Assembly: GCF_000003815.2 (NCBI RefSeq)
Contig: NC_049983.1
Location: 13,770,240-13,834,239, forward strand
Direction of reading: 5' to 3'
Length of the DNA stretch: 64,000 nucleotides
Source: Branchiostoma floridae
Lineage: Eukaryota > Chordata > Leptocardii > Amphioxiformes > Branchiostomatidae
Part shown: piece after piece, positions 24,501-39,500 of the stretch
Position numbering within the stretch: the stretch's first letter is position 1
Layout of the letters: each line of letters begins with the position of its first letter
The notes under the pieces: model-generated
Seen by the model: the letters and a program-made list of their open reading frames with translations, nothing else
Told to the model about the DNA's origin: nothing
Database searches by the model: none
Program-made: the position numbers and the translations under genes

Positions 24501-27500
24501 CGTGCTCCCAGTAACTATACACAGGGCAAGTTTGCTAACCAGTTTCTTTGTTGTTTCCTTTCTTCGACACCCCCTAAGTGTTTCTGAAATCTTGAATAAC
24601 AAGATTTTTAAGATGTGAACCCACCGGAATCCAACCAGCTAACAGCGATTGGTGGTATCTGTTATTAGTTTACTTAATTCCGCGGTTACCCGTTTCATGC
24701 GGATGGTGTCAATAATGAGGTGTTACTGTTCTGATTTAGCATAACGTCATCTAGGTCAGGTTAACGTCCGGTCGTTCTTTCTAACCAGGGTAGCAGAGAA
24801 ACGCCAAGCATAGTAAGACAGTAACATCGTGATTGCTCCACATAACAACATAGCGCTGTCCAAGGTGCTGAAAAATCCTCAATAACACTGTAACAGCTTC
24901 CAACAACTAATTCCTCAAGTCATCCTCTTTTATACGTTTATATTTAAAGCCAGCTTGTAACAGATAAATACATGTTGGATCTTAGTATATTCATGGTGTA
25001 CAGGGTCAGTGGTGTTTTATGCATCAAACACAATGTCCAGGATAATGATGCTGACTATGGGATAGATAAGGTAACGGCTCTAAGGTAAGACGACTCACCT
25101 ATCCTGAGTTCCCTCCCGAAGACGTTATCGTTGTCCATGCCGGTACAGTTCCAGCGGGAGTGGCGGAACTGGTAGCGACACTCGTCGATGCCCCTCTGCG
25201 CGCCCTCGCCGATGGCGACGATCAGGTCGGGGCGAGTCTGACAGATGGCGCGCTGCCGCGGCACCAGGCCCGGGATCCTGTTACAGATGATGTTCGCACC
25301 AAGGGCGACCACGGTGGACAGCGACCTGTAGAAGGGCACACAACGAGAACACTGCTATCTACGGGGAGCCACACAATTAAAAACAGACAAAACTGTAGTT
25401 TAAGCATGTAAACCCTAGGTCACTTAGGTAGACTAGTCCATTCTTGGAGCTCTCTGGACACTGGCACCGTCTACAAAGTGTCTAACTTCTTCGCTTTTTA
25501 AATGGCTTAGCAACATCTAAACCTTGAGAGAAGGGATAGAAATTCTCTTCAACTTAAACATTACAAGAAGGCCGCTCCTTAACATTGGCTTCATAATGAA
25601 ATTTGCAGTGAGGTGCGCACGAATTTAGTTCCACTCACATGATAAGAAGAAAGATCGCTTTGCTTTATCGTTTATCGTAAGTCACTTATTTCACTAGATA
25701 TAACATCATGAATGGACTATTCTTATTCAATTCTCTGTCCGAGATGCAGAGTATTCTTTGAGCTCTTTGCCTCACATGGCAAGGACAGGAGATCTAGAAT
25801 ATGGCATGCAGTCCAAAGAGCAAACGGAACGTAGTCGGGCATCCACCGTAAAACTCACAGCACTTGGTCAACAACCAAAGCGGAGGAGTGCCCGTGCACC
25901 AAGAGCGACTAAATGTTTCTACACTTACGTGTACTTAAGAAAAGACTGCGAACTCTCATCTTTGACAACTCTACATCACAGAAACATAAACCGCCATGAA
26001 GTTAAAGAAATAGCATGTCTTCCCTCCATGCGGATATGTTGATCGGAAGCATGACAGGCCAGGCCTGACGCAGGGGCAGTGCTTCCCGGCGCGAGCAGCC
26101 TTAAGCCGTAAAGCCACTTAATCTATAACGATTATGTACATAGGAGACTTCAACTGTTCTTACAGCAGGGTCGGATTTGTTCCATTTGATCATTCCTCTA
26201 ACACGTTAGATGTGGACTGTTTAAAGCTAATGAAATAACTGAAGGATGTGTGTCATCTGGTTCAGGAAGGAACCTAAGGCACAGTTCACACTTCTGCGTA
26301 TGTCAATGTTAGTTGCGTACTGACATTATTTTGGCTTGGATAAAGTTTAGGGGAAAGAGGCAATTATTTTCACTCTGCCCCACCGCTGTGCAGTCTGGTT
26401 ATCTGACCGCGTAAAAAATGGCCTTAAACTTCATCAAAGCCAAAATAATGTCAATACGCAAGTAAATACGGTTTTGGATATACACATAGGTGTGAGGACC
26501 CTCAGTGAACTTTCTTATGATCCGTACTAACGATACATGTGCGCGGGTACCTCGGATGCTAGTTTCGTCAACTTGTTGCCCACCAAAAGTGACATTATAA
26601 GCAAGCATCTAAAGGACGAAAACTTCCTAAGCGTGGTTACTAAAAATACAAAGTCGCCGTTCGCTGCCTAACACAGTAGGTTTCAGTTAGCACGATATCC
26701 CTTTATCAAATAGGCAAACATACTAGTCCAGGTTCACCGCCGCACCCAGGGCGTACCTTCCGTATGCTGAAAGTCATTTCACTGTTCCTTTCTGTCTACT
26801 TATGACGCATTTCAAGCGGGAAGCTACAATAGGATAAGACATGTCCTTCCGTAGCCTCCCAAAATGACCTCATTGTCACAACACACGTACATTCATCTCT
26901 CAACGGTTAGCAGGGGGTTGGTCGTCTGTTATTTGTACAGAGAGTGGGCGTTCTTAACACGGTCTTCTTTCACTTACTGGATCTTACTGGAGTTCTGTTT
27001 TCTGACAACAGCTACAAACATTACAACTACAAGTACAGCACTACTGTTTTCTAAAGCATATTGGAGTAGGTTGTCACCAGTTAATCTATCTTTATATTTA
27101 ATTAATCTTGAAGTAAAGTATGTCGCCACCAGGACCAAAGACAAAGTCATATACTAGTAGTCGCCATTTGGTGTCGACGAAAATGTACAGTGAGGGCGGA
27201 GATTTTACAAGCAGCAAAGTTCTCAAAGAGTACGTAGATTTATGTATACTATACAACTACAGACGCCATAGGTAGAGTAGACGCACATCTTAAAACAGAG
27301 GCTCGATACCTGCGCTCGTACAAAAGAAGCTCAGTACGTAGGAAATATGAACGATAAGATATTGACCTGGTTCTAGGTCAGTAGTCATTTATCGGACAGG
27401 CCGATGGCATGTCATAAACTCTTCGTAATCACATCAAACAAACTATCGCCTTTGGGAAGGAACAGACTTACGACTTTTGCGTAGCAGTTAACTACGGGAT

Positions 27501-30500
27501 GTACTGTTACGTACAGGGCTACAAGCTGTGAATCAGGCGACGGCAGACTGGGCAAAACTTACCACAGTAGGGTGCCAGTTAAAGATATATCTACAGTTCC
27601 CCACCAGTCTTTATGAAACTAGATACAATACGGAACAGGTTGGACTTACTGGTCACCTGTCGCCGCCGCTAGGGTGCTGACCAGGTATAGAAGGTGCAAG
27701 AGCCGCTTCCTGGGCGATCTAGGCATGGTCATGGCTCGCTCAGGCGGACTTGGTGCGCGACAACAAAGTTGGAAGGAATATAACTGATATTATAATTGCT
27801 TGGCGTCTGGACCTGGCTAATTTGATTCGCGGGGCTTGGCTAGCTCTGTGGGTCCTGGTGAGAAGGGAAGGGGCGGCAGAATCAGCACCAGATGTAGCTG
27901 TCTCTCCCCAGCATGTGAAGGGAACACCTCGCCACTGGAAGGGGTCGGAATGCGGAGGACGCGCACAGAGGCGGCGGCTCTTATGTGCTGGCCCCGGGAA
28001 AGTCCAGGGGACAGAGGAGAGGAGAAAACAATTCCGCACGCATCCTCTTGAATTCCTGGGAACAATGGCGAACCATGATTGGCAGCACAGCAGCTCTTCA
28101 TGCAGGGATCCCCCTCTGGCCATTGGCCGAGGAGTGCTGGAGTGCAGACCTGCTCGAGAGGGACTGGGGAGTACTTCATTCCGTCTAGAAGGAGGGTCTG
28201 CATGGGGGGGTCTTGGTAACGCTTAACGGTGAATTCAGGAGGCCCGGTAACGGTTAACGGTAAATTCAGGAGGTCCGGTAACGCTTAACGGTAAATTCAG
28301 AAGGAGTTACAAAACATAACACCGTTGAAAGTAACATTGAGGTGCATTCCTATTCATACAACGCTAGAGTAGTTGTATCAATGGGGGAAAATATCCGACT
28401 AATGACAGAGCAAAAGGTGCCCAGAACCCGGAGGAATGACAGGGACATTGTCCATGACATCTGTAAATTGACGGAGGCAGAGTTCCCGGCCCGCCACAGA
28501 GACGGCGGCAGCAAATTTCTTATGGGGGGATTGAACCATTGTTTCAGCACATGGAGCGCCGAAGGCGCGACGCATCCCAGGGGGGTCCGGGGGTATGCTC
28601 CCCCGGGAAAATTTTAAAATCAAGACCCTCTTAAATGCTGTCTCCTGCACTTTCGGCAAATTTTGCCGACTGACTAAGCTAGGTTGATTTTGACATTTTC
28701 ATCAAATTACACAATGATTATAGCTTTGGCCTCCACCCCCAGAGCCCCCGACATATTTTACAATTTCGAGCTCAGAAGGCACGAGACGTTGCAATATAAG
28801 TCCGGGAAAATTAAAATCTGGACCATCTGAAACGCCATTTACTGCATTTTGATGGACTCATTTTGCTGTAAGACGAAGCTAAGTTAAATGACATTTTATT
28901 AGAGAGAAAAGTTTTTTGTGCCTACCCACGCCCCTAACATATTTTCACCATGTCATCGTGAGCGCCAAAGGCGCCAGCCGTCGCAAGGAAGGTCCGGAGA
29001 AACCTCATTTTCTGCGTTCTAGGAGTACTTTTTGTCCGAAACTAAGTTTACACTGAAATCTGTATGAGTGATCAAGTTTTTTGAGGGCGACGCTTCCGCA
29101 ACATATTTTACCCTGTCCAGAGCCGAAGATCGGGAGGCTCGGAGAAAATTTTGAAATCTGGACCCTTTGAAACGCCATTTCCTGCATTTTCCGGGGTTCT
29201 ATCTGGCATTTGACTTCGTGTGTATAACGGGTTACGAAGAATTTCTTGGTAACGCTTAACGGTGAATTCGGGATAACAAATAACGGTTAACGTTGAATTA
29301 AAACGACCAATAACGCTTCACGAAGAATATACCGATAACGATTAACGTTGAATTAGAGAGGGTCGGTAACGATTAACGGTGAATTAAAATGGCTCGTAAC
29401 GCTTAACGGAAAAAGGCATGCAGACCCTCTAGAAGGAATGTCGACCGAAGTACCTGTGAAGGATTGTAAGGTTGATAGTATCTCCGCCCCTGTCGTTCAC
29501 CTCGTGTGTTACTGAACAAATCTATCAATTAGTGGCCTTACTGATCACCCAATTAGTGACATATCCATCCATCAGCCGGACCTCGTGAAACACGATAGGC
29601 AAACACGCCCATGCACTACACCTGGAAATGACGTAACGGCGACTTCAACTGTTAAGTCAGAAAGTCATGGAGAAAAAAATGGAACGAAAATGTATTAGTT
29701 TTCCTGAGCGCTTTGTATTGTTTCTTTTTATCAACAAGGCAATAGCGCCATAATAGACTTTTCTATTGCTATTGCAATTGCAGTGTGGTGAAAAATCTCA
29801 AGTGTTTCTTCGAACAGTACCAGTACTTTTCCTGTTGATACTCTAAGAAGTAACCCAAAGAGCTGGCAACGGGTGAGAATAAGTTTGTGTAATACGATCG
29901 GTACGTTGATATCGCCTTCTACTTGTCTGACTCACCACTCCATCTCTAAAACCATCTACGTCACCATCCTGACTGTCATATTCGCTTACGTCATTCATCC
30001 TCGCAGTCCGAGTTAGGCACGTGATCACCATCGCAGTGGTCAAAATCACCATCGCAGTGGTCAAAATCACCATCGCAGTGGTCAGAATCATCGTCATCAT
30101 CCTGGTTGTATGATTGAGTTACAATCATCTCTGTCGTCCGTCCGACATAGTTACATGACTCATCTCTGTCGTCTGTCCGACATAGTTACATGACTCATCT
30201 CTGTCGTCCGACATAGTTACATCACCCATCTCTGCCGTTCGACATAGTTACATGACTCATCTCTGTCGTGCGACATAGTTACATGACTCATCTCTGTCGT
30301 GCGACATAGTTACATGACTCATCTCTGTCGTGCGACATAGTTACATGACTCATCTCTGTCGTGCGACATAGTTACATGACTCATCTCTGTCGTGCGACAT
30401 AGTTACATGACTCATCTCTGTTGCTAACCTAAGGCCCCGTTCATACTAGGATTCGCGTATCCGGATATATCCGGGTACAGCGTGAATCCGGATATATCCA

Positions 30501-33500
30501 TTTGCGTTCATACCAGGGTTAGACGAATCCGGATATGATTATTCGTGTCCAAAATCAGATCCGGATATATCCTAATTACATCATCTGATACTGTTTGGTG
30601 ACGTCAAACGTAACTCTTAAGTATCGTTTGCATTGGTGTATGATGGTAAGGGTGAGGCAACGGGCTGCGTCCTGCACTTGGAAGAAGGGAATGCAACCAA
30701 AATGACGGAGTGTTTGCACGGCAAGAAGTACACGTCTTCACGACCTACTCGAAACTTTAAAATGATCTTTATTCTTTAACTGACCGTAGAATGTTGTTAG
30801 AACAGGTGTTCGTACCCTGCCATCTGCGACGCAGCCCGTTGCCTCATCCTTACCATGCTACACAAATGCAAACGCTACTTAAGAGTTAAGTTTGACGTCA
30901 GATCCGACAGCGAATCCGGATACGTGAATCCTATTGCGTTCATACAAGGGTTCACCCTGCAGCGAATCCGGATGAAGCCACCTCCAGATGTGGATTCGGC
31001 GTATCCGGATATATCCCATAAAGATCCCGATTCGGACCGTTCATACCAGGGTTCGCGAATCCGGATTCACCACGAATCAGGATATATCCGGATACGGGAA
31101 TCCTAGTATGAACGGGGTGTTAGTTATGTTACCCATCTCTGTTACCGTGCGACACAGCTACATCACTCATCTCTGTTGCCCGACATATTCATAGCTTGCG
31201 TACGTCACTCATCTCCGTTGTCCGACTTAGTTACGTCACTCCTCTCTGTCGTCCGACATGGTTTCGTCACCTCTCTGATGTCCGACTTAGGTATTCCACT
31301 ACTCTCTGTTGTCCAACATAATTACTTCACCTATGTCTAGATCTGTTGTCCGATTCGGCACGTAGTGTGTGAGTATGACCGTCACTGACGTCAGAGTTAT
31401 TCACCTACTTATGGGGAAATTGGGCGGCAAAACAAATATGCCGCACGCATTCCTGCTGCGCGATCTGTCCGATATGAGCGCCATGGAACACCTGAGGTTG
31501 CTTCTGCTCGTGATAAGACGTCATGACAGAGCAAGACTGAAAACGTGTACATGTACCCGTATCCTTGATTTCATGGGAAGGATAAAACCGCGTGGCATAT
31601 GTACAAGATCTCGCGAAAGAAACTCACTATATGTGGAATGTTGAACATAAACAGTTAGCTATAATAAGACCATACATAAATAAGCATTTGCGGTCAATGA
31701 TATCAAATTTGCATTACATCAACCGACTAAAATGAGAGTTTGAAAGAAGCGTTTACCTTGTTAGTATGGCGAAGCTAAACGTTTGTGAAAATATTTACAT
31801 TATGAGAGAAGTCCTAGTATTTCCCCTTCCTTATTGGTTCCTCGCTTGCAGTCTGGGATAGTGCGGGCAGTCTGTCTTGTCAACGCCTGCGACTGCTACG
31901 CCTTCTCTCCTCACCCCGCAGTCAAAACACTTAACACGACTAACAGCAGACATCACCAGTCAAGGGGAAGGACTGACAAACGAAGTCAGGTCTCACTGCA
32001 ACAGGAACAGATCCACACCCAGTGACGTAGGTGGGCCAGGAGCCACAAAGCTAGGTAGTGTAGAGTAAATAATCATTGACGAGACAGACGTAAGTCTCTA
32101 ATACTAGATATTTGTGCACCGGCTCAGAGAGACAGGGAGATTTATGTCTTTAAAATTCGTTGTTAGCGACGGACTTAGTTTTCCACCGCCAACCATTTGC
32201 CAAAACCCAGAGGGCGACAACAGCAGACGTGTATCATGCCTCATGTTTATGAAGAGAACACCGTGTATGCTACGGTCAAATTTCCAACCGGGGCACGGCC
32301 GGGATGCTTGCGGAAATGAAAAGTAAAGATGTTTATCACAATTGCACAAATAATGCTGATGACTTATGTTCTGTGTGTTTTATTGCCTTTTATATCGAAA
32401 GCTGTCCGACCGGGCCCCCGGTTTGGAAATGTGACTGAAGCCCTACCAGTAGGTATACATGTCCACCACTGGTAAGATTTAGATATTGTAACGTCGGCAT
32501 GTTGCCTTAGAGCTCTATAAAGGATTAGGTTAACCTGTAAATGAACGATAATGTCCATAATTTCTGTAGTGTGGGTTGGTCCTCGTCTGCATCTAAGGAA
32601 AAAGTTGTGAAGGAATTCTTTTACTTATCTATTCCCTTCCAAGAAGACACATTATAAACTCCGTCATGCCAGGGCTTTAATGGTGCTTTCATCTGTGGCA
32701 TTTGGGCTTCTTCAAATCATGTAAACCGCAAAGAGACTTACATACTTCAACAAAGCTCCGAAGAACTTCAAGAAGGTACCATACTTGGATACTTTCTGGA
32801 GAACTGTTACATTGTCGAAAAGGGGTAGGGTTGACTATGAACTGTGGAGTCAACAGGATTAAGAACTGATCATACTATGAAGATCACCTTTATAGAAATC
32901 TATGTTTTTTTCTCATCTGCAAAAAAATGAAATATGGAAATCGATATGAAAATACGCGGTTGTATGACGTGCCTCAAAAGTCTTTCTCCACCTGAATAGA
33001 CGAAATTCTCACGACCAGTACAAAAACGAACATCTGAGAGAGGTTATGGAGAGGAATGGGCGAAGTTGTACAGGGTATGTTAAAGGCCAACAAGTTAGGA
33101 GAGCAAACAATCTAGGCCAATCTCTGACAAACACGTTACCTCTGCGACCTCGCAGGAGATGCTGTCCGAGTAACACACGCGTGCAATGATGACTGAAGCC
33201 AGAACCGTGGACAGGAAATACCGATGGAAGCTGCTATCGCCTGCCGGACCATTCCTTCCTACCGCCCGTGCACTGATGGAGTAGGACACACACAGCGAGG
33301 CCGAGGAAATGTTAAAAGGGGTAAAGATGTCACCGTTATTGGGTGGCTGTACAGGACTCTATCCAGCTGGTGCTTTGAGTCTGTCTAGTCTTACATAATC
33401 CAGAGTTCCAGACGCAAAGTGGGCTTCACTGGGAAATGTCTCCCTCTTTGTGTATGTGAACGGTAGGAAAGTATACATTCAAACATTGTACATGCTTCTA

Positions 33501-36500
33501 TAAGCATGTTCAATAATCGCACCGAGCTACCAGACAAATCAATACGCACATCTCATCTATGTCATTATTTTCAAAATAGCGGTCTTCAATCACGGCGTCC
33601 TGATGACCAAGACTCATTATGTACGATTAGAAGAATCAAACAGAGTTGATGAAATCTCATAAAAGCGACCTATCTGGTAGAAATATTACTATTTTCCGTC
33701 GAAATGTCTTTTTTTTCTGGTTTTGTTTCCTCGCTGATCTCTTCGCGGTTGTACTCGTAGCTGTTGGAGTGTACCCTTTTCAAGTGGAAGGAGTAAAAGG
33801 ACATGGCCGTGTAGTATTCAACCAGCTAGTAAACTACTACTATTTTGTGGAAGGATGAAATTGGACGCTTTTTACAAAGATTGATTTGTCCGTTCTAAGC
33901 TTACTGGTGAGATAGACAGACGCCATGTTGAGCCCCAGTGGTATTTCATGCTACGTCTGGACACAGGAGACTATATATTGAAGGTCAGGTCGAGGTCAGG
34001 GGCTGCTGGTGGAACCTGCACTGGTTGTGTTGAAGCCTGGGCTGAGAAAGTCCTAGGTGTACTGGAAAGCTTTCATTTTGACATCTTCTAAATACAATCC
34101 AGGTATATCACTGTATGTTTAATTGTGCTGTACACATGCCTCCTATTATTCCGGTACAAAGGATAAAAGTAACGTTTCTCGCTCTGCCTTAAGTCAAAGG
34201 TACCTGTTGACATATCTGCATCCATAAACAATGATTTTGTATGAATGAAATGTGCTCTTCTCAAAAGAAGTTCTAACGCCACTAAATTTAACTGTATTAC
34301 CCAAAAGTTATTGTTAATTTAACAAGTGATAGCCTGTGCTACTGGAATACAATGGAGTTTCGTAAAGCAAGAAATCCTCGCATGCGCAGTGACGTCTCAT
34401 AGACCTGCCAATCACATTACATAATGAGGTAACAAAAAGGTGGTGACCTCTTTAGAAAGGGTCTTGAGGGCAATTACCGAGTCAAGTTTTTACCAATTTT
34501 GTCTAAATTAGTCCCCGTCGAATCCCGATTATTCTCGCTGGTGGGACAATACACCCCGTGTTGCTAGACCGCTGTCCTTTTGACTTCCCCATTAAAAGTG
34601 ACTCTAAGGAGACTAGAGCGCCACTTAGCCGAGCGGTGGTGTTTGGAAACCACAACAAACAACCCGTCTGCACCTTCTTAGGTCGGCTCGACATTCCATG
34701 TCGGTCCAAAAATGCATCATATCATTAAAATCCGGCTTGTTATAAGATTCTACGGTCCGTATTTCCTACTTTCATACCTTGAATTCCATACTGTAGACCG
34801 AACTGGGACTATGTTTGCATACTGAGAGCATATTTTCCATGTTTTATATGCAGAATTAGCTTGTCATCTGAACAGAAATAGCAGCGTATGGAAGGCCTCG
34901 TGGTACAATAAGGCCCATACAGAAACCAAACCTGTAACCACAGCGTCGATATAAAAGAAAGGCGATAGTATGTCCGTGATTTATGATGGGACGGATTGTC
35001 TGGTACTTCACCATCTTTGCCCTGTATTTTTCACATTGTGTTTTATGAAAATTTCAACTTTGATGCCTTCAGCCACTTACAGAAATGTGTGCCCAACATC
35101 GTATGCTATAGTATCGTCCCCATCACACCTCTATCGGATACTTAGCCAACGCTCCGTCCCTCGTGGCGCGGATGAACATTGACCAATGCCTACATAGCAA
35201 GGAGGTTATATACTAGTAACCTCCTTGCTACATAGTAAGAGATTACCCACCAACTCCGCAACTATGCGGTCTAAAATCTCCTGTCAAGGTTACTTTCGCC
35301 CTTAAAACAGCCACGATTGTGCTTCTTGTTAGACAGGAGAGAACATTTTTACTTAGTCATCCGTGTCCTATTAAGGACGATTTAAAAGCTCTCCCGACGC
35401 TGGACTAAGCCCAGCGTATACACTACAGAGTACGGGTGGGTACCGCCGGGACATGGATCGCCACCTAACCAAAACAACCACTTCGTGAAATATTCCAAGA
35501 CCTTGCACGGGTAGCTACGGACCGGTGGGTGGGTCCATGCTGCCGTATGTGTGTGCTTAGATCACGACTTCCGAACGTGTGCCTGACATATAACTCCAAA
35601 ATAGGAGAACCGGAGAGCAAGGAGGTTATATAACCTCCTTGGGAGAGGAAGAACAAGAAGAGTACTAGTATGCTAGTATGGGCATGTGAGATTTGAAATG
35701 AGATGGCTGTCTGGTTAGGTATGTAGCTCTTTACTCGACAGGCTACAAGAAAGTTATATGTTGAACGGAACAAGCAGCTATTCTGAAAGGCGCTTATAGC
35801 GGCTATACAGATACAGATAGCATTGCAAACTTTTGAAGTTAGAGACACAAGATGGTTGGTTTGGGTAGGACAATGCTTACCTTATGCCAAAAAAAACGAA
35901 CACAACCACCTGCATGATTAGACTCCATTTCACGCCCGTCTCCTGGCTGTTTCCCAAGCTTTATTTCTTTAGCTTAGTCAAGTGCAAATGAGGCCATTGT
36001 CAAAGCAACACAAGCGAGAACGCTCCCCGTCCACCTATCCATCAGGCGCGCTGTCATAGTAATGACCGAACCTGCGGGGTTATATTGGCATCACGTCGCC
36101 AGAGGTGATTATCGATAATGACCGTTACTAATGGTTTTATGAGATGAATGACGGGTGTTAATGAACCGTCGGGCTGGTGAATTGCTCGAGTAAAAGTCCC
36201 ACTAACTCAGGCGTTTCGTTGCTTTGTTTTACCTGTTCTAATAGTTCATTAGGCAAGGACAAGAGCGTTTATGGGGTGGGGGACCGAGGGATGCGTCATT
36301 TTCACATTTATGTGATAGAACAATGCTTGTCTTCTTCCTTGCTCTGGCTAATTCACCTTTTTTTGTCCAAAGTCGTAAAGAAACTGTAATGTAGGGTTCA
36401 TGCCTTCCGTTTCTATTCCCTTGTGTCATCACAATCCTGACACACAGGACCCTTGAAGAAAACCACTTGACGGAGATTCCGTGTTTTGTCCTTCAGTGAG

Positions 36501-39500
36501 CAAAACTCACGAGGCCAGAAGATACATCCCAGGCGGTCCAAGCAAACACCGAGCTCCCAAAATTGTCAAAACATCGGCCTCACTGACAAGGCTACACATG
36601 GCGTGCTGGAGTTGTTTTTGTGTTGATACAGTTTTTGTGTTCCTACAGTTTTCAGCCAGCATTCCATACAATCATTGTACGCACCGATGGCCGTTCTAGC
36701 TGGTCGTTCCGTCTAGGATAGGAAAGAAGGCCTTCGGAGAGAGAAGAAGTAAATGAAGACAACAGCACACAGGTCAGACTGCCGACAGGAAACACGTGTC
36801 CTAGCTAGTCCATGTGGTAACTTGGTGCAAATAGAGGCAGACCAGGGAAGGAAGCAGATTAAATACACGGTATATAAACACCATCTAGATATCGAAGATG
36901 GAATGTAGGGCAGCAGATTTTCTGTGGATTAAAGTGAGTGGTCACGTGGGCAACACTGGGAACATTTTCTCCAAAAGAAACAGGTCCATGCCGTAGGCAA
37001 GAGTGCCGAATGTAGCTATAATAGTGAATAAACAAAAACACCGACTTCGACATGTCTTTGTGGTTCAATCTAAGTACATCCTACTCAAAAATGTTTCATC
37101 CACAGGTCTGTGGTCCACCTTGACAATGAGGCACATACTGTGAACAGTTCATCACACATCCCCCCAGACTGGTGCCAGGCCAGGCGTTTACTACTGCCTT
37201 GGGTCGGGGCACTATCCACAAGACAAGTGGTAATGACCTCTAATGGCTATAATCAACCGACATAGAGTTGTTGTTTCTGACGATGCGAAGGCATACCTAA
37301 CCTTTTAACCGAACGCCCCATGTCTTCTTCTACGCCCTGTGTTCCTTGTCATTTCAGAAGAAGTTCCCAGCTATATCTTTTGTGACAATGCACCTTGGGC
37401 TTTGTTATGGGACTATATAACGAGAGTTGCTGTAATCTTAATGTACATGTATGCGTATCCATGTTTAATTGCGGTAGTTTCTATGAATTTTACCTATGCT
37501 TTTGTCTTTACCAGCCGAAGAAGCTATGATACATGGTACCATGGTTCCGTGGTGATGTTTAGGAATTTCAGACCTAGAAGGCGTTTTGCCACTGTAAAAC
37601 ATACACTTTTGATATCTTAGAGTTTACATGAAAGACAAGGTATTCTCCAGGATAGCTGTCTTCAGTGCCAGTACATTCCAATCAGCATCAAGACATCCAA
37701 CGTAAATACACATGAACGTCAAAGAAGGAAAATAGCGAGGAGCAAATCGACAGTTACCCCAGTTGACTCCCAACAAGCACCCGTGCCTTCCCTGTCCTCA
37801 CCCCGCCGGGGGTGCTGACAGGCCACGTCAGAAAACCATCAGCCGACAAGCAACGGGAGCCAGGTACCCTTAACTCGCGTCGGTTTGCTGCTAAAATGTT
37901 TTGGGCGGTTTCTGGTTGAGCGTGCCGGTTAAACCCGGCTGACACACCCCACCTGGGTGGACCGGACACTATACATTCAGTTACAACCTCCAAGCAGATG
38001 AAAGATTTCAGCTATTGAGAAATCAATAATACATTTTCTGGGAGATAGGCCAAGTTCTACCTGATGTATTATGATCCAAAAGCGCTTTCAACGCGTAAGG
38101 TTCATCCACCCTTGTCAATCAGAGATTACACATTTCGCTGCTGTCATCACCCTATCAAAGTTGGCTTTGTGTTCTCACAGAGACAAAGAGACAGAATCTA
38201 CAACACATCCCGAAGCCCTGCCACTGTACTGTTTCAAAGGGCGTAATGCACTTTTTACACCATTTATGTTGCGAGTGATACGTCAGACGCTAAAAAAAGC
38301 CATGCCCATCTTCTGGCAAGGTACAAATTGCTTCATTCGTAAAATCCTTTAGCTAAAATTGTTATCAAATGTATGAAACGATTTGTTGATATGCTCTTCC
38401 ATCTTGGCAGACGATACACACACTGCCTATCTAAACACTCTTTTACAATCTGTGCCAAGCGGTCGTTATCTTGACAAGTCTTTAATTTGCGTTTTCATCT
38501 ATCTGAAGAATCTGAAAACTGTACAAAGCAGAGCACACCACCAACTCCCCGCTATCGTTAATGTTATCATGCAGCAGATGATAACACTCTTCTTTACAAG
38601 ATACTAGTACATTCACAATAAGAATTCGATGACTACTGTACGCCAGATTTTTGACAGAATCCTCAGAGGGTAGCCATATTGGGCCATTACTTTCCGTTGC
38701 ATGACCTCAGCACGACCTCTACAATCAGCTGAGTGGAAAAAATATGTAGGATTGCTGGAAGTATTGGGAACTTACCTTGCCTCATAGCGATCATCTATTA
38801 AAGACAAAAAGTTCATCTGAGAGTTTGAACATAGAAAACAATTGGTCAGTGGTCGCAATTCTGAGCCTTTGTGTACAACGGAATTGTTTTCACTGAAGCA
38901 TTTGGATTTTTTTCTGTCGTTGTCCTGACAACGACGTTACACATCGTACACAAATAAAAACGTGCCTCCAATCACAGCATCCTAAGATGCCCAGAATAAT
39001 GTCAATAACCATCTGAGAGCCGACATCTGGTATTGCTCTGTTCTGGCTAAAATTGTCCAAAAATTACACTTTAGGAGGGCGTCTTTGTAGTTCATTTGCC
39101 ACACTACTGCATTACTAATGACACATTTACACAGCTAACCCTACAGGGCATATTTTGGCGTGTTTCAGTCGTCAGGCCACAGCCCTTCTATTAGTTCTAC
39201 CTGCATCTGCCGACAAGCAGTGATTGACGATGGAGCTGCCGTCAGGCCAGGCCATGTAACTCTATGTGAGCATAACTCTGACCGTGCCGTGTGTAATCCC
39301 CAAGCAGATATAAAGTAGCTTCGGCTTGACGGTCGTGGCGTTTATGGTCACCTAACATGTCTTTCAAACGACCTTTTAGTCACCGAGACCCCCCCCCCCC
39401 CCCGAGCCTAATAAGATAATTAAAAAGAAGCACAAAAGAAGCAAAGGATATTGAAGCCACACCTCTGCTTGCTTGCTTGGATATTACTTAGTACTTTGTG

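Noticed and set aside
27740-28226. Open frames of 120-158 codons on both strands
   Set aside because: They overlap one another in antisense in a GC-richer part of the Wnt7 intron and show no recognisable domain or splice sites.
29843-30100. Small protein with MVILTTA repeats
   Set aside because: Direct result of the 21-bp tandem repeat; no coding support.
30122-30428. CRISPR-like regular array
   Set aside because: The 31-bp units are directly adjacent with no unique spacers; it is a minisatellite in a eukaryotic intron.
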